A stretch of 64,000 nt of DNA from CBDCWQ01 sp965223435 (GTDB lineage: Bacteria > Myxococcota > Kuafuiibacteriia > Kuafuiibacteriales > Kuafuiibacteriaceae), in contig CBDCWQ010000022.1 of assembly GCA_965223435.1 (NCBI GenBank), forward strand, positions 1,054,001 to 1,118,000. Reading direction: 5' to 3'. A program made the translations under genes and the position numbers. This document shows, piece by piece, positions 35,442-44,807 of this stretch. The notes beneath the pieces were generated by a model that was given only the letters and a program-made list of their open reading frames with translations, searched no databases and was not told the DNA's origin. Numbering within the stretch: position 1 is the first letter of the stretch; every line of letters starts with the position of its first letter.

Positions 35442-38400
35442 ATGGCCCGTTGCCCGGCTTGCTTTAGACGTCTCTCTGCCGGCCAGTCCTGCCCGAAGGA
35501 CGGCAAGACTCCGATCGTGGGAGCCCAAGAACCTGAGGCAGAACTGCCCGATTCTATCGGGATTCCCGACTTCGAAATTGTGCGCCCCCTAGGCGCCGGC
35601 GGATTCGCAGTGGTGTGTTTGGCCAAACGCCGCTCGGACGGACAAATGGCCGCGCTCAAGATCATGACCAAGAGCCGACAAGAGCACGTCGAGCGCTTCA
35701 AAAACGAAGAAGCCGCGCTCAGAACCATTGGGGCCCCGTACGTACCGCGCGTCATTGAAAGCGGGGTCAGCGATAACGGCCGGCACTACATCGCAATGGA
35801 ACACATTCAGGAGCCCACCCTCGCGAGCTACCTAGAAGAAGCCACCGAAGCACCCACTTCGATCTGGATACAGTCAACAGCAGGTGCCATTTTAGAGAGT
35901 CTTCAAGCCGCGCACAGTCACGGCCTGGTGCACCGAGACCTCAAACCTGAGAACATTTTCCTCCCAGCACCCAATTCGTCCATCGCCAAAATCCTCGACT
36001 TTGGCCTGGTGAAGGCCCTCGACCACCAGGGCCAAAAAGTCGACCTTGAGGCCGACCTGACAAGAACCGGAACGGTTGTGGGCTCCCTGGAGTACATGGC
36101 TCCTGAACAGCTGAAAGGTCTTGATTGCGACGCAAGGACGGATATCTATGCATTTGGGATCATCTTGTTCGAAATGCTCACTGGACGTCCTCCCTTTGTG
36201 GGGAGCGCCACGGTTGTTGAGCGCGGGCATCTTGCCTTGAGGCCCCCCAGACTGCGAGAAGTTGCGGGCTCATTCAGTAGCCTGGATGGCGTTCTTTCCT
36301 CTTGCCTGGCCAAAGAACCCGATCAACGTCCCGAAAGTATCCAGCATCTCAGCCGCGCACTTAATGTCGCTTGGCGCACTCGACCCGCAAGTGCACCGTC
36401 ATTGGAGTCGACAACACTGCTCGCCGAGGCACAACAGCCCATCATTTTGCTGCTCGTCGAGACCGAAGCACCCATGAACCAAATCAACAAGGTGGTCAAC
36501 GAACACCGGGGTTTTGTTGCTCGGCACCGTGGACGACAAACCATCGGCGCGTTTTCGCCTACGGAGATGGAAAACCCAGCAGCGTTGGCGCTTTCGGCCG
36601 CTGAGAGGCTGCTCGACACGCCCAATACCCGTGTCGCCGTCCACCTTGAGGGACTCCGTGTTCGGAAGAAATCATCCGGCCCCCCCTCTCTTTATGGGCG
36701 CCCACTAGAACACCCAAAAACCTGGCTACCGGAGGGTGATTGGAGTGGAATTCAGATTACCCAGAACGTTGCTCATGTGCTTCCTGAAGACGAAACCAAG
36801 CCGAGCAAACATCCAGGGTTTTTTGTTCTCGCAAACGCAGACGAAACAACCTCACGCCGCATCTCGCTCGTAGGCTGCGAAAAGCTTGCGACCGAGGTCA
36901 AGACCAGCTTTCGAACTTGTCTAGAAGAGCGCTCTCCCGGTCTTTTCACAGTGCTCGGCGGGGCCGGACTCGGCAAATCACGGGTCGCTCGCGAAATTCC
37001 TAAGTGGCTTACGCGTAAAAAGAGTTCTGCGCCTATCCGAGTCATGTCTGTCCAAGCAAAACGCGCGACAAACCGGGCCGACAAAGGAAGCCTCAGTGCC
37101 GCAGTCCAGGCCCTAGAAAAAGAGCGCGGGCAGACCGACCCGCCGGCGAAAAGAACCCTAGGCGAGCGGTTGTGCGAAGCGGCGCGTGTAGAGCCACTTG
37201 CATTGATTCTAGACGACGCCCACCTCGCAAACGATGCGAGCCTAGACGCCGTTGAGTTTGCAACGCTAGACGCAACCGAATTGCCCCTTTGGGTGGTCGT
37301 CATTGCAAGCCATAAGCTGCTTTGGCTGCGAGACCACTGGGGCATGGGGGCGCATCGGCACGAACGGGCCGAACTGTCTACACTTGAGAAGAAAGACGCC
37401 ATGAAGTTGGCGGCTGAACTGCTGAAGCCAGCCGAGTTTCCGCCGGCCGATTTTTTGGAGCGCCTATCAACTTGGACCGGCGGCCATCCGTTTTACTTGA
37501 CCCAGCTCGTGCGGACCCTCAAGCGGCAAGGGATCGTCAAAAAGCGCGCCAACGCCCCCGGTTACTATGTCTCCACCGCAGAATTCGAGAGGCTCCCCGC
37601 GTCCGCAGTCGGTCAGTGGCTGATCACCCGGGAGCTCTCTCAAATGCTTCCCGAGTTGGCGTCTTGTGTCCGCCTTTGCTCCGTTCTCGGTGCCGAGTTT
37701 GCGCTTAAGGAGCTTAAGGCTGTTCAAAAAGCTGCCGAAGAAGACGGCGCCGCGGCAACCACCGTAGATCCCCAAGTTGGCCTCGAGGAACTCACCTCGT
37801 TGGATGTTCTCGAGCAAACTGAAGACGGCTTTTCGTTTCGAAGTGCTGTGTTCCAAGACGGCGTCTACAAACTGCTCGGCAAGAAGGACCGAGTACGTAT
37901 TCACCGATACGCGGCGGACTATTGGCGAAACCTCATTCAAGAAACTTCCTCCAGAAGGTCTGAAACCCTCGAGTCATTGGCTCGACATGCGGCCGCATCA
38001 AAAAGTCAGGAAGAGGCCACCGACCTGTACCTGGAGCTCGGCAAACTCGCTCTCGACCGCCACCGACACTCAGAAGCAGAACGACACTTTTCGGCCGTGC
38101 TGGACTGCGGCCCTTCACCGGAAGCGACGGCGATCGCCTCGCTCGGGAGGGGTCGGGCCCGCGTACGTTCTGACAGAATCCATGACGCCTTGGCTGATTT
38201 TAAACAAGTTCGGACGATCGCCAAAGATTCGGGCAACAACTTCATGCTTGCGGAGTCATTTCTTGAGGAAGCCACTGGTTATGATTTCTTGCAGGACTAC
38301 GAGTCTTCAAACCGTGCCATTGAAGAAATTCGCCCCATGATAGAGGCCTCCGATGATGCCATACTCAAAACTCGGCTTATGGCAGCGGACGGCCGAAGTG

Positions 38401-39254
38401 CCTCGCGGATCAGGGATGTAGAGAGTATGGTCAAGTACTTCGCGCCGGCCGCAGCCGAAGCAGAACGGCTAGGGGACTATGAAACGCAGGTGGTCTCTAT
38501 GCTCCTGCTTGGGCCAGCTCTGGCATTGACCAACCGCTTAGACGAAGCCGAAGCGTGCATGAAGAAGGTCATCGCGCTGTGCGAATCTACAGGCGACAAA
38601 TTTCACCTCGCAACCGCCCACGTGAATCGAATGACCAACAGGGAAGTCGCAGGCCAGGTCGACGAGGCGGTTACAGACCTAAGGGTCGCCATCCAAATTG
38701 CCCGAGAATTGGGTCATCCACGTCTGGAACGTTGGCCGACGGGGAACCTTGCTGAAATCTGGTACTTCATCGGAGAATTCGAAAAAGCACTGCCATTGGC
38801 AGAACGATCTTTGGCGCTACAGAAGCGCTTTGATTCACCCGTTTCTACCGAAGCGAGTCTACTCGCCCGAGTCCAAGGCGCCCTCGGACACTACGACAAG
38901 GCACTCGAAACCGTTGCCTGGTTCGCAGCCCACTGCCGACATAAAGAAGAGGGCGACGAGCGCCTGATGGATACGCTATTGCTGGCGCTTCCGGCCCTTG
39001 ATGCGGGCGAGTACGAGAAAAAGGCTTGGGAAGAAATCAACCTCAAGTCCGAAGGTTGTCTGCCTGCCGTGCTCGTAGAAATTCGCTGGTGGCAAACAAG
39101 ATGCGCGCTTGGTGCCAAAGCGCTGGAGGATGCCCAGGCCGCTTTTTCGCAAAGCGAGGCACTTCTGGAGCAAGCAGGCGCATCTTGGGGTCGAAGAATG
39201 GAAGCGCTCAGGCTCGAACTTCAAGAAGCGGTCGCCGGTTCCGACACACCGTAG
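35442..39254 (+). CDS. Multidomain Ser/Thr kinase: zinc ribbon, kinase, cyclase-like, AAA ATPase and TPR
   Basis: 1270 residues from ATG 35442 (MARCPACFRRL). Domains in order: zinc ribbon CPAC...CPKDG (4-20); kinase (about 45-300) with LGAGGFAVVC, AALKIM, VHRDLKPENIF, LDFGLVK and MAPEQL; degenerate cyclase-like region (about 340-430); AAA/STAND-type ATPase (about 480-760) with Walker A GGAGLGKSR and Walker B LALILDDAH; then TPR-like helices to the end (about 850-1260). It resembles the PknK / predicted-ATPase kinases that integrate signals on a TPR scaffold. There is no membrane helix. It is convergent with the pseudokinase gene. Confidence 0.92.
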   Translation: MARCPACFRRLSAGQSCPKDGKTPIVGAQEPEAELPDSIGIPDFEIVRPLGAGGFAVVCLAKRRSDGQMAALKIMTKSRQEHVERFKNEEAALRTIGAPYVPRVIESGVSDNGRHYIAMEHIQEPTLASYLEEATEAPTSIWIQSTAGAILESLQAAHSHGLVHRDLKPENIFLPAPNSSIAKILDFGLVKALDHQGQKVDLEADLTRTGTVVGSLEYMAPEQLKGLDCDARTDIYAFGIILFEMLTGRPPFVGSATVVERGHLALRPPRLREVAGSFSSLDGVLSSCLAKEPDQRPESIQHLSRALNVAWRTRPASAPSLESTTLLAEAQQPIILLLVETEAPMNQINKVVNEHRGFVARHRGRQTIGAFSPTEMENPAALALSAAERLLDTPNTRVAVHLEGLRVRKKSSGPPSLYGRPLEHPKTWLPEGDWSGIQITQNVAHVLPEDETKPSKHPGFFVLANADETTSRRISLVGCEKLATEVKTSFRTCLEERSPGLFTVLGGAGLGKSRVAREIPKWLTRKKSSAPIRVMSVQAKRATNRADKGSLSAAVQALEKERGQTDPPAKRTLGERLCEAARVEPLALILDDAHLANDASLDAVEFATLDATELPLWVVVIASHKLLWLRDHWGMGAHRHERAELSTLEKKDAMKLAAELLKPAEFPPADFLERLSTWTGGHPFYLTQLVRTLKRQGIVKKRANAPGYYVSTAEFERLPASAVGQWLITRELSQMLPELASCVRLCSVLGAEFALKELKAVQKAAEEDGAAATTVDPQVGLEELTSLDVLEQTEDGFSFRSAVFQDGVYKLLGKKDRVRIHRYAADYWRNLIQETSSRRSETLESLARHAAASKSQEEATDLYLELGKLALDRHRHSEAERHFSAVLDCGPSPEATAIASLGRGRARVRSDRIHDALADFKQVRTIAKDSGNNFMLAESFLEEATGYDFLQDYESSNRAIEEIRPMIEASDDAILKTRLMAADGRSASRIRDVESMVKYFAPAAAEAERLGDYETQVVSMLLLGPALALTNRLDEAEACMKKVIALCESTGDKFHLATAHVNRMTNREVAGQVDEAVTDLRVAIQIARELGHPRLERWPTGNLAEIWYFIGEFEKALPLAERSLALQKRFDSPVSTEASLLARVQGALGHYDKALETVAWFAAHCRHKEEGDERLMDTLLLALPALDAGEYEKKAWEEINLKSEGCLPAVLVEIRWWQTRCALGAKALEDAQAAFSQSEALLEQAGASWGRRMEALRLELQEAVAGSDTP

Positions 39255-39266
39255 ACCTTAGCTCCT

Positions 39267-39296
39267 TGCATCACTTGTGTGGTGCACAGTGGTTTT
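39267..39296. terminator. Hairpin between convergent kinase and pseudokinase genes
   Basis: TGCATCAC-TTGT-GTGGTGCA (39267-39286) forms an 8-bp stem with one T-G wobble. A TTTT follows at 39293 on the plus strand. Confidence 0.35.
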
Positions 39297-39308
39297 AGGG
39301 CGGACTTT

Positions 39309-42059
39309 TTATTCGTCCTCACGAATTCTCACGTCGTACTCGACCTTTTGGCCTGGCGGGATTTCGACGATTTCTTGCCATTTCAAACCCTGGTGCGTCA
39401 CTTTGAGCCGATAGCGGCCTTCATAGACGGTTACACCTTTGAGCGGCGCCTTCCCGAGCAACTTCTGATTCAGAATGATACGGGCACCTTTGGGTGCAAG
39501 TACGGTGAGTTCGCTCTTTCCGAAAATAACGTGGTCCCGTCTCTCTTTGTCAGGTTTGATGGTGTACGTCCGGTAGGCGTTTAGTGAAGTTTTCTTGTCG
39601 GTGAATCGTAGACGGTGTTTTCCGGCGCTGAGTTTCATTTTCAGCGGAGTCCTGCCAAGAAGGACGCTGTCGCTGGGGCACTTGCGAATCTTTGAATCGC
39701 AGCGATCGTAAACATCGACGTTCGGTTCGGTCTTGAGAACCAAAGTACCGTAGTGGACGGTTTTGACAGGAGTCGCTGGGTCGGCGCCAGCCTCGTCCGG
39801 TGCGGGTTGCTCGGCACCACCAGAGTCGCTTCTGGCGGAGTCGACAGCTGTGGCCGCCTCCTTTTCTTTTTGGGTCAGAACCGCCCTCAGAACATCCTTT
39901 GGAACTTCTCCGGAGGGCTCCGACAGACCTTCCGGGGGCTTTTTTCCCCAAAGAACGATTCCGATGAGAACCAGCGCGGCCAAGACCAAGAGGACCAAAA
40001 GGCTCCGGGAAGAATCGCCTTCATGCCGTCCAAAGTTGGTAATCGCTGAAACCTCGTTCATCGGCGCTTTTGGAACCGGCGATGGCCCGGTTCCCCCGAG
40101 TCCTTGAACAGGTTTGTTCGCGAACTGAGATTTCGCAGCCATGGGCGCCGCCCGGGTAGGCGGAGGCGACTGCGGTGCGGGCGTATGACCCTGCTTCGCC
40201 TGAGGCCTTTGGCCCTGGGGAACAACCGGCTGCGGGGCCGGGGCCTGAGGCGCCGGTCGTGCAGGGACCACCGGAGCAGGGGCACTCGAAGAAGGCAAGG
40301 GCGCACCCTGACCGGTCGCCGGCAGCGCAATCATGTCCGTGGACGAACCATCGGGCACTCCTTGCGCAGCAGCCGGGGGCACGGGTGCGCTACTGCTCGG
40401 AAGCACCTGGGAAGACGGCGCCGTAGAGGGCAATGCGATCATATCTTGAGACGAGCCCGTGGCCTGAGGCGCAGGCATGTTCGAGGGCGCCTGAGCACCG
40501 CTGGCCGGGCGGACCGGCGAAGACGATGCCGTAGAGGGGAGCGCGATCATGTCTTGAGACGTACCCGTGGCCTGAGGCACTGGGGAATTCGAAGCCGCCT
40601 GAGCACCGCTGGCCGGGAGTACCGGCGAAGATGGTGCAGTGGAGGAAAGCGCGATCATGTCTTGAGACGTACCGGCGGCCTGAGGCGCCGGGGGGCTGGA
40701 AGACTGAGCGCCACTGGCCGGTCCCATTTGCGAAGACAGCGCCGCCGGGGGCAATGCGCCCCCCGGGCCCACGGCCGCGCCTTGCTTGGTCAAGGAGGCG
40801 CTCGAGGGCTGGGTTCGCGCCCGGTCAGGTGCGGTTCGGGGAGACAATGGTTCCTCCACGACAGTCACCGGCTCTCGACCTGCCTGCGCCGCTTGAGGTG
40901 CGGATTTCGCGGGATCAAGCTCGGAGTAGGGGCGGGCCTCAAGCACACGATCCCCAGCATATTTGACAATGGCTTGCTCTCTTCGAAGGGCTTCTTCCAA
41001 GAGCAAGTCCATTTCCTTACCAGGATCTGTCACGAATCTGGATCTCGAAGCCTCGTAGAGCCTCGGGTCGACGCCTTCGGGTGCCTCAATGTGGCGAGAC
41101 AGGAGCGTGACCGAGTCTGCGTCTTGGGCCTCCCCCAAAAAGCGGGACGTGCCCTGGCGGTCTGGACCATCCTGAGGAACCAACGCGTTCATCAAATCTG
41201 AAATATCGTCGTGAGAAGCCATCGTTTCCTCCTCCATCACCCATGCAATGGCGTCTCGCATCACGCGAACACTTTCGAAGCGGTCAGGTCCTCGCTTGGC
41301 CATTGCCCGTCGGGCCACATCAAGTAGCTTTCCTGAGATACCATGCATTCCTGGAACTTGCAGTTCCTGGCTCATAATCGCCTGCTCCAACTCAGACGAC
41401 CCTTCAAAAGGCTGCTGACCGGTCAGGAGCAAAAAGAGCGTCGCGCCGAGCGCGTACACGTCGGTTACGACGCTGCGCATCGATTGCCCACCAACCACCT
41501 GTTCCGGGGCCCAAAAGGAAACCAGGTCTGTTTGCCCGGCGGAAGTGTGCTCCGCGCCCATGAACTGGGCCCCGTAGCCCGCGACCATCCCCATGCCCTG
41601 AAAGCTGACATAAAGCGTCTCTGGCCGGATGCCTCCGTGAAAAATCGGGCCCGTAGTCAGTCCTTCGTGTGCGTGTTGCACACCCTCGCAGTAGTCAAGC
41701 ATGAGGCGAGCCACATGCGTCGAGGGCAAGGACTGTCCTCTCCTCGATAACCGACGCAAAACCGCGGCCAAAGGCTCGCCATCGACAAAAGCCACTATCC
41801 GCGCCCAGCCTTCTTCGAAACTTTCAAGGCCGTATACTCGAACGATGTTGGGGTGCCGCAATCGCGTGACGATCGCGGTGTCTCGTTGAATTTGCTGGAT
41901 GCTCCTCAGATCGTGCGCGAGCCCATCCGGTAGCCAAATCACCACCACCGGGCGATCGGCTTGCGGGATGCCGTCATGCACCTCACAACCCAAGATGGCC
42001 CTGTTGCCCGCATCCGAAGTGAGGGGGCCGAGGACCGCGTACTGTCTTTCCGCCGGCAT
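39309..42059 (-). CDS. PEGA-domain pseudokinase with repeated DMIAL motifs
   Basis: About 916 residues from ATG 42059; TTG 42101 is an alternative. The N-terminal 270 residues follow the kinase fold (RHPNIVRVYGLE, WAPEQVVGG, TDVYALGATLFLLLTGQQPF), but the ATP lysine position reads VVVIWLP, HRD is HGG (FHGGIRPETL) and DFG is GYG. It is therefore predicted to be catalytically dead. A Pro/Ala/Ser-rich linker holds four 36-residue repeats, each with (S/T)xDMIAL. Then comes one membrane helix (LLVLLVLAALVLIGIVLW) and a periplasmic part with PEGA-like domains (LKTEPNVDVYD, LTVLAPKGARIILNQKLLG). It is probably a scaffold or sensor acting with an active kinase. Confidence 0.88.
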   Translation of the reverse strand: MPAERQYAVLGPLTSDAGNRAILGCEVHDGIPQADRPVVVIWLPDGLAHDLRSIQQIQRDTAIVTRLRHPNIVRVYGLESFEEGWARIVAFVDGEPLAAVLRRLSRRGQSLPSTHVARLMLDYCEGVQHAHEGLTTGPIFHGGIRPETLYVSFQGMGMVAGYGAQFMGAEHTSAGQTDLVSFWAPEQVVGGQSMRSVVTDVYALGATLFLLLTGQQPFEGSSELEQAIMSQELQVPGMHGISGKLLDVARRAMAKRGPDRFESVRVMRDAIAWVMEEETMASHDDISDLMNALVPQDGPDRQGTSRFLGEAQDADSVTLLSRHIEAPEGVDPRLYEASRSRFVTDPGKEMDLLLEEALRREQAIVKYAGDRVLEARPYSELDPAKSAPQAAQAGREPVTVVEEPLSPRTAPDRARTQPSSASLTKQGAAVGPGGALPPAALSSQMGPASGAQSSSPPAPQAAGTSQDMIALSSTAPSSPVLPASGAQAASNSPVPQATGTSQDMIALPSTASSSPVRPASGAQAPSNMPAPQATGSSQDMIALPSTAPSSQVLPSSSAPVPPAAAQGVPDGSSTDMIALPATGQGAPLPSSSAPAPVVPARPAPQAPAPQPVVPQGQRPQAKQGHTPAPQSPPPTRAAPMAAKSQFANKPVQGLGGTGPSPVPKAPMNEVSAITNFGRHEGDSSRSLLVLLVLAALVLIGIVLWGKKPPEGLSEPSGEVPKDVLRAVLTQKEKEAATAVDSARSDSGGAEQPAPDEAGADPATPVKTVHYGTLVLKTEPNVDVYDRCDSKIRKCPSDSVLLGRTPLKMKLSAGKHRLRFTDKKTSLNAYRTYTIKPDKERRDHVIFGKSELTVLAPKGARIILNQKLLGKAPLKGVTVYEGRYRLKVTHQGLKWQEIVEIPPGQKVEYDVRIREDE
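40329..40760 (-). repeat. Four tandem 108-bp repeats in the pseudokinase linker
   Basis: The block around ATCATGTCTTGAG recurs at 40329, 40437, 40545 and 40653, an exact 108-bp period (36 codons, in frame). Each unit encodes one DMIAL motif. Confidence 0.85.
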
Positions 42060-42262
42060 CCTTTGCGGGCAAATGCTGGCCCGAAACGCCGAACGGACCA
42101 AGACACCACCAAGAAACCGAGAGCGCTATTCATAACCAGCTGAAATTAAAGGCATAATTGGAAGGCTCAGCCCGTCTTGGTGTCGGATGAAACCCACATG
42201 CCTCACCATTTCGATCGACCGGGGCTTGCCACAAAGCTTCACCGTGTTGAAAGACGCCAAGA

Positions 42263-42781
42263 ATGAAAGTAAGGCATTTCGCTTGGCTCGGCACCATGTT
42301 TGCCATGTGTCATTGCTCAAGCGCCCAGAAAACGGTGGCCCCGGCTCCACCACCTCCCAAAACCGAATCGACGGCACCCACAGGCCCTACCCGAACCGAT
42401 TTCAAAACCATCGCCCGGAAGCTGGTCTCGAGATGCGTGGGTGGCGGTTGGATCAGTCGATGGCGCGCAGATCACGAAAACGTGGATGTGGCCAAACCCA
42501 AAATCCATCTCGAGAAGTTCGAAGATCGAACCGACCAAAACCTAGATCCGCAGTACCTGCACAGCACCCTAGAACAACGGATGCGGCTTTCGGGCGTCTA
42601 CGACATGGTCGCAAAGGAACAAGATCCCGATTTTCTCGGCCGTGGTCATATCTTACGCCTCGCGGAGCGAGACGCTCGGGGCACACGATTCAGCGTGTAT
42701 ACGGCGGTACTCCAACTGGTGGAGCCCACCTCCGGTGGCACCACCTACAGCTGCGAAGCTTCGGTCAGGGGAGAAATGTAG
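42263..42781 (+). CDS. LpoB-like lipoprotein (penicillin-binding-protein activator family)
   Basis: 172 residues from ATG 42263. The signal peptide ends near a lipobox-like AMCHC. A Pro-rich linker (APAPPPPKTESTAPTGP) precedes a domain reading KPKIHLEKFEDRTDQNLD...LEQRMRLSGVYDMVA, the layout of LpoB/PF13036 proteins. In E. coli, LpoB activates PBP1b from the outer membrane. Here dacB and nagZ lie a few kilobases away, consistent with peptidoglycan work. The domain match is by pattern only. Confidence 0.75.
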   Translation: MKVRHFAWLGTMFAMCHCSSAQKTVAPAPPPPKTESTAPTGPTRTDFKTIARKLVSRCVGGGWISRWRADHENVDVAKPKIHLEKFEDRTDQNLDPQYLHSTLEQRMRLSGVYDMVAKEQDPDFLGRGHILRLAERDARGTRFSVYTAVLQLVEPTSGGTTYSCEASVRGEM

Positions 42782-42843
42782 CGCTCAAGTCGGTCGCGTG
42801 ATAATTTTGTGCTTGTGTGGGGCCGACAAGTCCGGAGGACAGC

Positions 42844-43407
42844 ATGAGCGACGATACACCGACCCAACCGGAAGCCTCGGTGACCGTTCATGCCCAGCAG
42901 GCTCTCAAGTTTACCGACATCTTTGGCTTTAAGTTTGGCAAGGAAGAATACGGTAAGCTCGCGCCCCGAATACTGAAGCTCAGCGAACCCGACGGAATGA
43001 GTACGGGTGGCGGGGTTCAAGCCCGCCAGTCGCTTACCCTGACGCCCAAGCTTGGAGACAGTGGCTCGGTCGTTTGCGGGTGGATCGACGTAACGCACAA
43101 AAACGCTGAGCTCAGAAGCTACAATTTTTTGAACCAGCAGTTTGAAGCCCGCTATCAGCGTCGCTTGGATCTTAGGCGAGAAGAGTTCGAGCCTCTGCTT
43201 CACGAGCTTGAGAACTTCCTCAAGTTTCAAAAAATCAACTACAAGGTTGTGGAACCGGCGGCCGCTCCGCGATCCGCCGCATCCACCATCAGCCCCGCCC
43301 CACCAGAATCGGCATCGATGGGCATGCTGTTTGCCCTCCTCGGCATCGGCATCCTCATCGGCTTTGGCCTGGGTTACATTGTGTTTGGCCTTCGCGCATT
43401 CGGATAG
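42844..43407 (+). CDS. Tail-anchored protein of unknown function
   Basis: 187 residues from ATG 42844, with GGAGG 7 nt upstream. The soluble part (VTVHAQQALKFTDIFGFKF ... YNFLNQQFEARYQRRLDLRREE) is followed by a Pro/Ala linker and one glycine-rich C-terminal membrane helix (MLFALLGIGILIGFGLGYIVFG). No family is recognised. It lies 62 bp after the LpoB-like gene, possibly in the same operon. Confidence 0.75.
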   Translation: MSDDTPTQPEASVTVHAQQALKFTDIFGFKFGKEEYGKLAPRILKLSEPDGMSTGGGVQARQSLTLTPKLGDSGSVVCGWIDVTHKNAELRSYNFLNQQFEARYQRRLDLRREEFEPLLHELENFLKFQKINYKVVEPAAAPRSAASTISPAPPESASMGMLFALLGIGILIGFGLGYIVFGLRAFG

Positions 43408-43426
43408 CGGGATTTTGCGATCAGCT

Positions 43427-43837
43427 CTAGAACGGAATATCGCTATCGTCTAGGGGAGGTGGGCCATCGTTCATGGCCCTCGATCCACCACCGCCACCGC
43501 TTTCGCCACGGCTCCCGAGGAAGGTGACACGAAATGCGTTGACCTCGGTCGTGTAGCGCTTTTGCCCTTCGCGATCTTCCCACTCGCGGGTACGAATGCT
43601 TCCTTCGATGTGCACTGGGCGTCCTTTGTGGAGAAACTCACCGCAATGTTCGGCTTGTTTGCCCCAAACCACAATGCGATGCCATTCGGTTTGTTCCTTC
43701 TTCTCTCCGCTTTTGTCCGTCCAGACCTCGGTGGTTGCGATACGAAAGTTGGCAACCGCAGTCCCACTGGCCGTAAAGCGTACCTCAGGATCTGCCCCGA
43801 GGTTTCCAATTAAAAATACTTTGTTTAAGCTGGCCAC
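43427..43837 (-). CDS. ssb: Single-stranded DNA-binding protein
   Basis: 136 residues from GTG 43837, with GGAGG 6 nt upstream. The OB-fold signatures MASLNKVFLIGNLGADPE, WHRIVVWGKQAE and YTTEV are present. A short Gly-rich linker leads to the acidic tip DDSDIPF, which recruits DNA-repair and replication partners. It is shorter than E. coli SSB because the linker is reduced. Confidence 0.97.
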   Translation of the reverse strand: MASLNKVFLIGNLGADPEVRFTASGTAVANFRIATTEVWTDKSGEKKEQTEWHRIVVWGKQAEHCGEFLHKGRPVHIEGSIRTREWEDREGQKRYTTEVNAFRVTFLGSRGESGGGGGSRAMNDGPPPLDDSDIPF

Positions 43838-43966
43838 GCGTTTCCTCCAGATCTAGGCCCAATGAAAGCTTCGCCTTACTGTGGAGAAGCACTCAGCCCA
43901 GATCAGGCATGTTGTCGTACGCCGGATCAGGGGAGTCAACGATCTAGTTTCTGAAAACCATCCGGC

Positions 43967-44707
43967 CTACTGCTGGTTAAGGGTCCAATTGTAGTCCAAG
44001 AATTCGATCTTAGGGTCTTTACCAGCCTGTTCTGCCTTGCGCTTCGAAAGATGTCGAAGGACAAAATCGCGTACCCCTTTTGGGCCCCCAAAGTCCTTCT
44101 TGTACCAGTCGAAAATCTTTGACAACTTGACTTGATTCGGACGTACAGCCGCACCCCACGGCGAGTCGAGGTAGCGCTGGGCCGCTCGCTCCATACGCTG
44201 TGTGACCTGACTCCCGCCGTATGGCTTGCTCTCCAGTTTGGGGCAGCCCACGGCCGCACAAACCAACACGAAATGCGTCCTTGGGTCCTTGGCGAACGGG
44301 TTAATGACCGATTTTTCAAGGTGATCCAGACTCATCATCTTGCCAGCCACCCGGTGCTCGGACTTCTTAAAAAAGCCTTTGACATCCAGAACCGAGCGCG
44401 GGCGACCATAACGAATGACACTGCCGATCACCAACGCATTGTACGCATCGAAACCAAGGCCCAGTCGCGCGTTTCTGTCGTTCGGCCATCTTGTATCGCC
44501 CACGAACTTCAAAAAGGCGTTCAGCTTGGGCATGCCATGTTTCTTGATGGCCTTGTAATCAACCCGTCCATCCTTCACATACCGTTTGAGCAAATCCGCA
44601 TAGCCCTGCTCAGGGTCCGATTTGGCCGCAAGCGCCCGGGCGGGCATCGCGAGCCCACACAGAACAACCAGCATCCAAAATTGTGGTTTGCAATATTTCG
44701 CCAACAT
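43967..44707 (-). CDS. DUF547 secreted protein
   Basis: About 246 residues from ATG 44707; an adjacent in-frame GTG and a further upstream start are possible. The signal peptide is FWMLVVLCGLAMPARALA. DUF547 features are present: GFDAYNALVIGSVIRYG, SLDHLEKSVINPFAKDPRTHFVLVCAAVGCP and the C-terminal DWYKKDFGG. The family has a papain-like fold by distant similarity; its function is unknown. It is followed by a 129-bp gap to ssb. Confidence 0.88.
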   Translation of the reverse strand: MLAKYCKPQFWMLVVLCGLAMPARALAAKSDPEQGYADLLKRYVKDGRVDYKAIKKHGMPKLNAFLKFVGDTRWPNDRNARLGLGFDAYNALVIGSVIRYGRPRSVLDVKGFFKKSEHRVAGKMMSLDHLEKSVINPFAKDPRTHFVLVCAAVGCPKLESKPYGGSQVTQRMERAAQRYLDSPWGAAVRPNQVKLSKIFDWYKKDFGGPKGVRDFVLRHLSKRKAEQAGKDPKIEFLDYNWTLNQQ

Positions 44708-44807
44708 CACACCCAACCTCGGGAGACGCAAATAACCATTTGCGCCTCTTACTATCAGTACGGCGCCCGGGAGAACATGTTTCCTATGAGGTCGAGTACA
44801 GGCTCAC

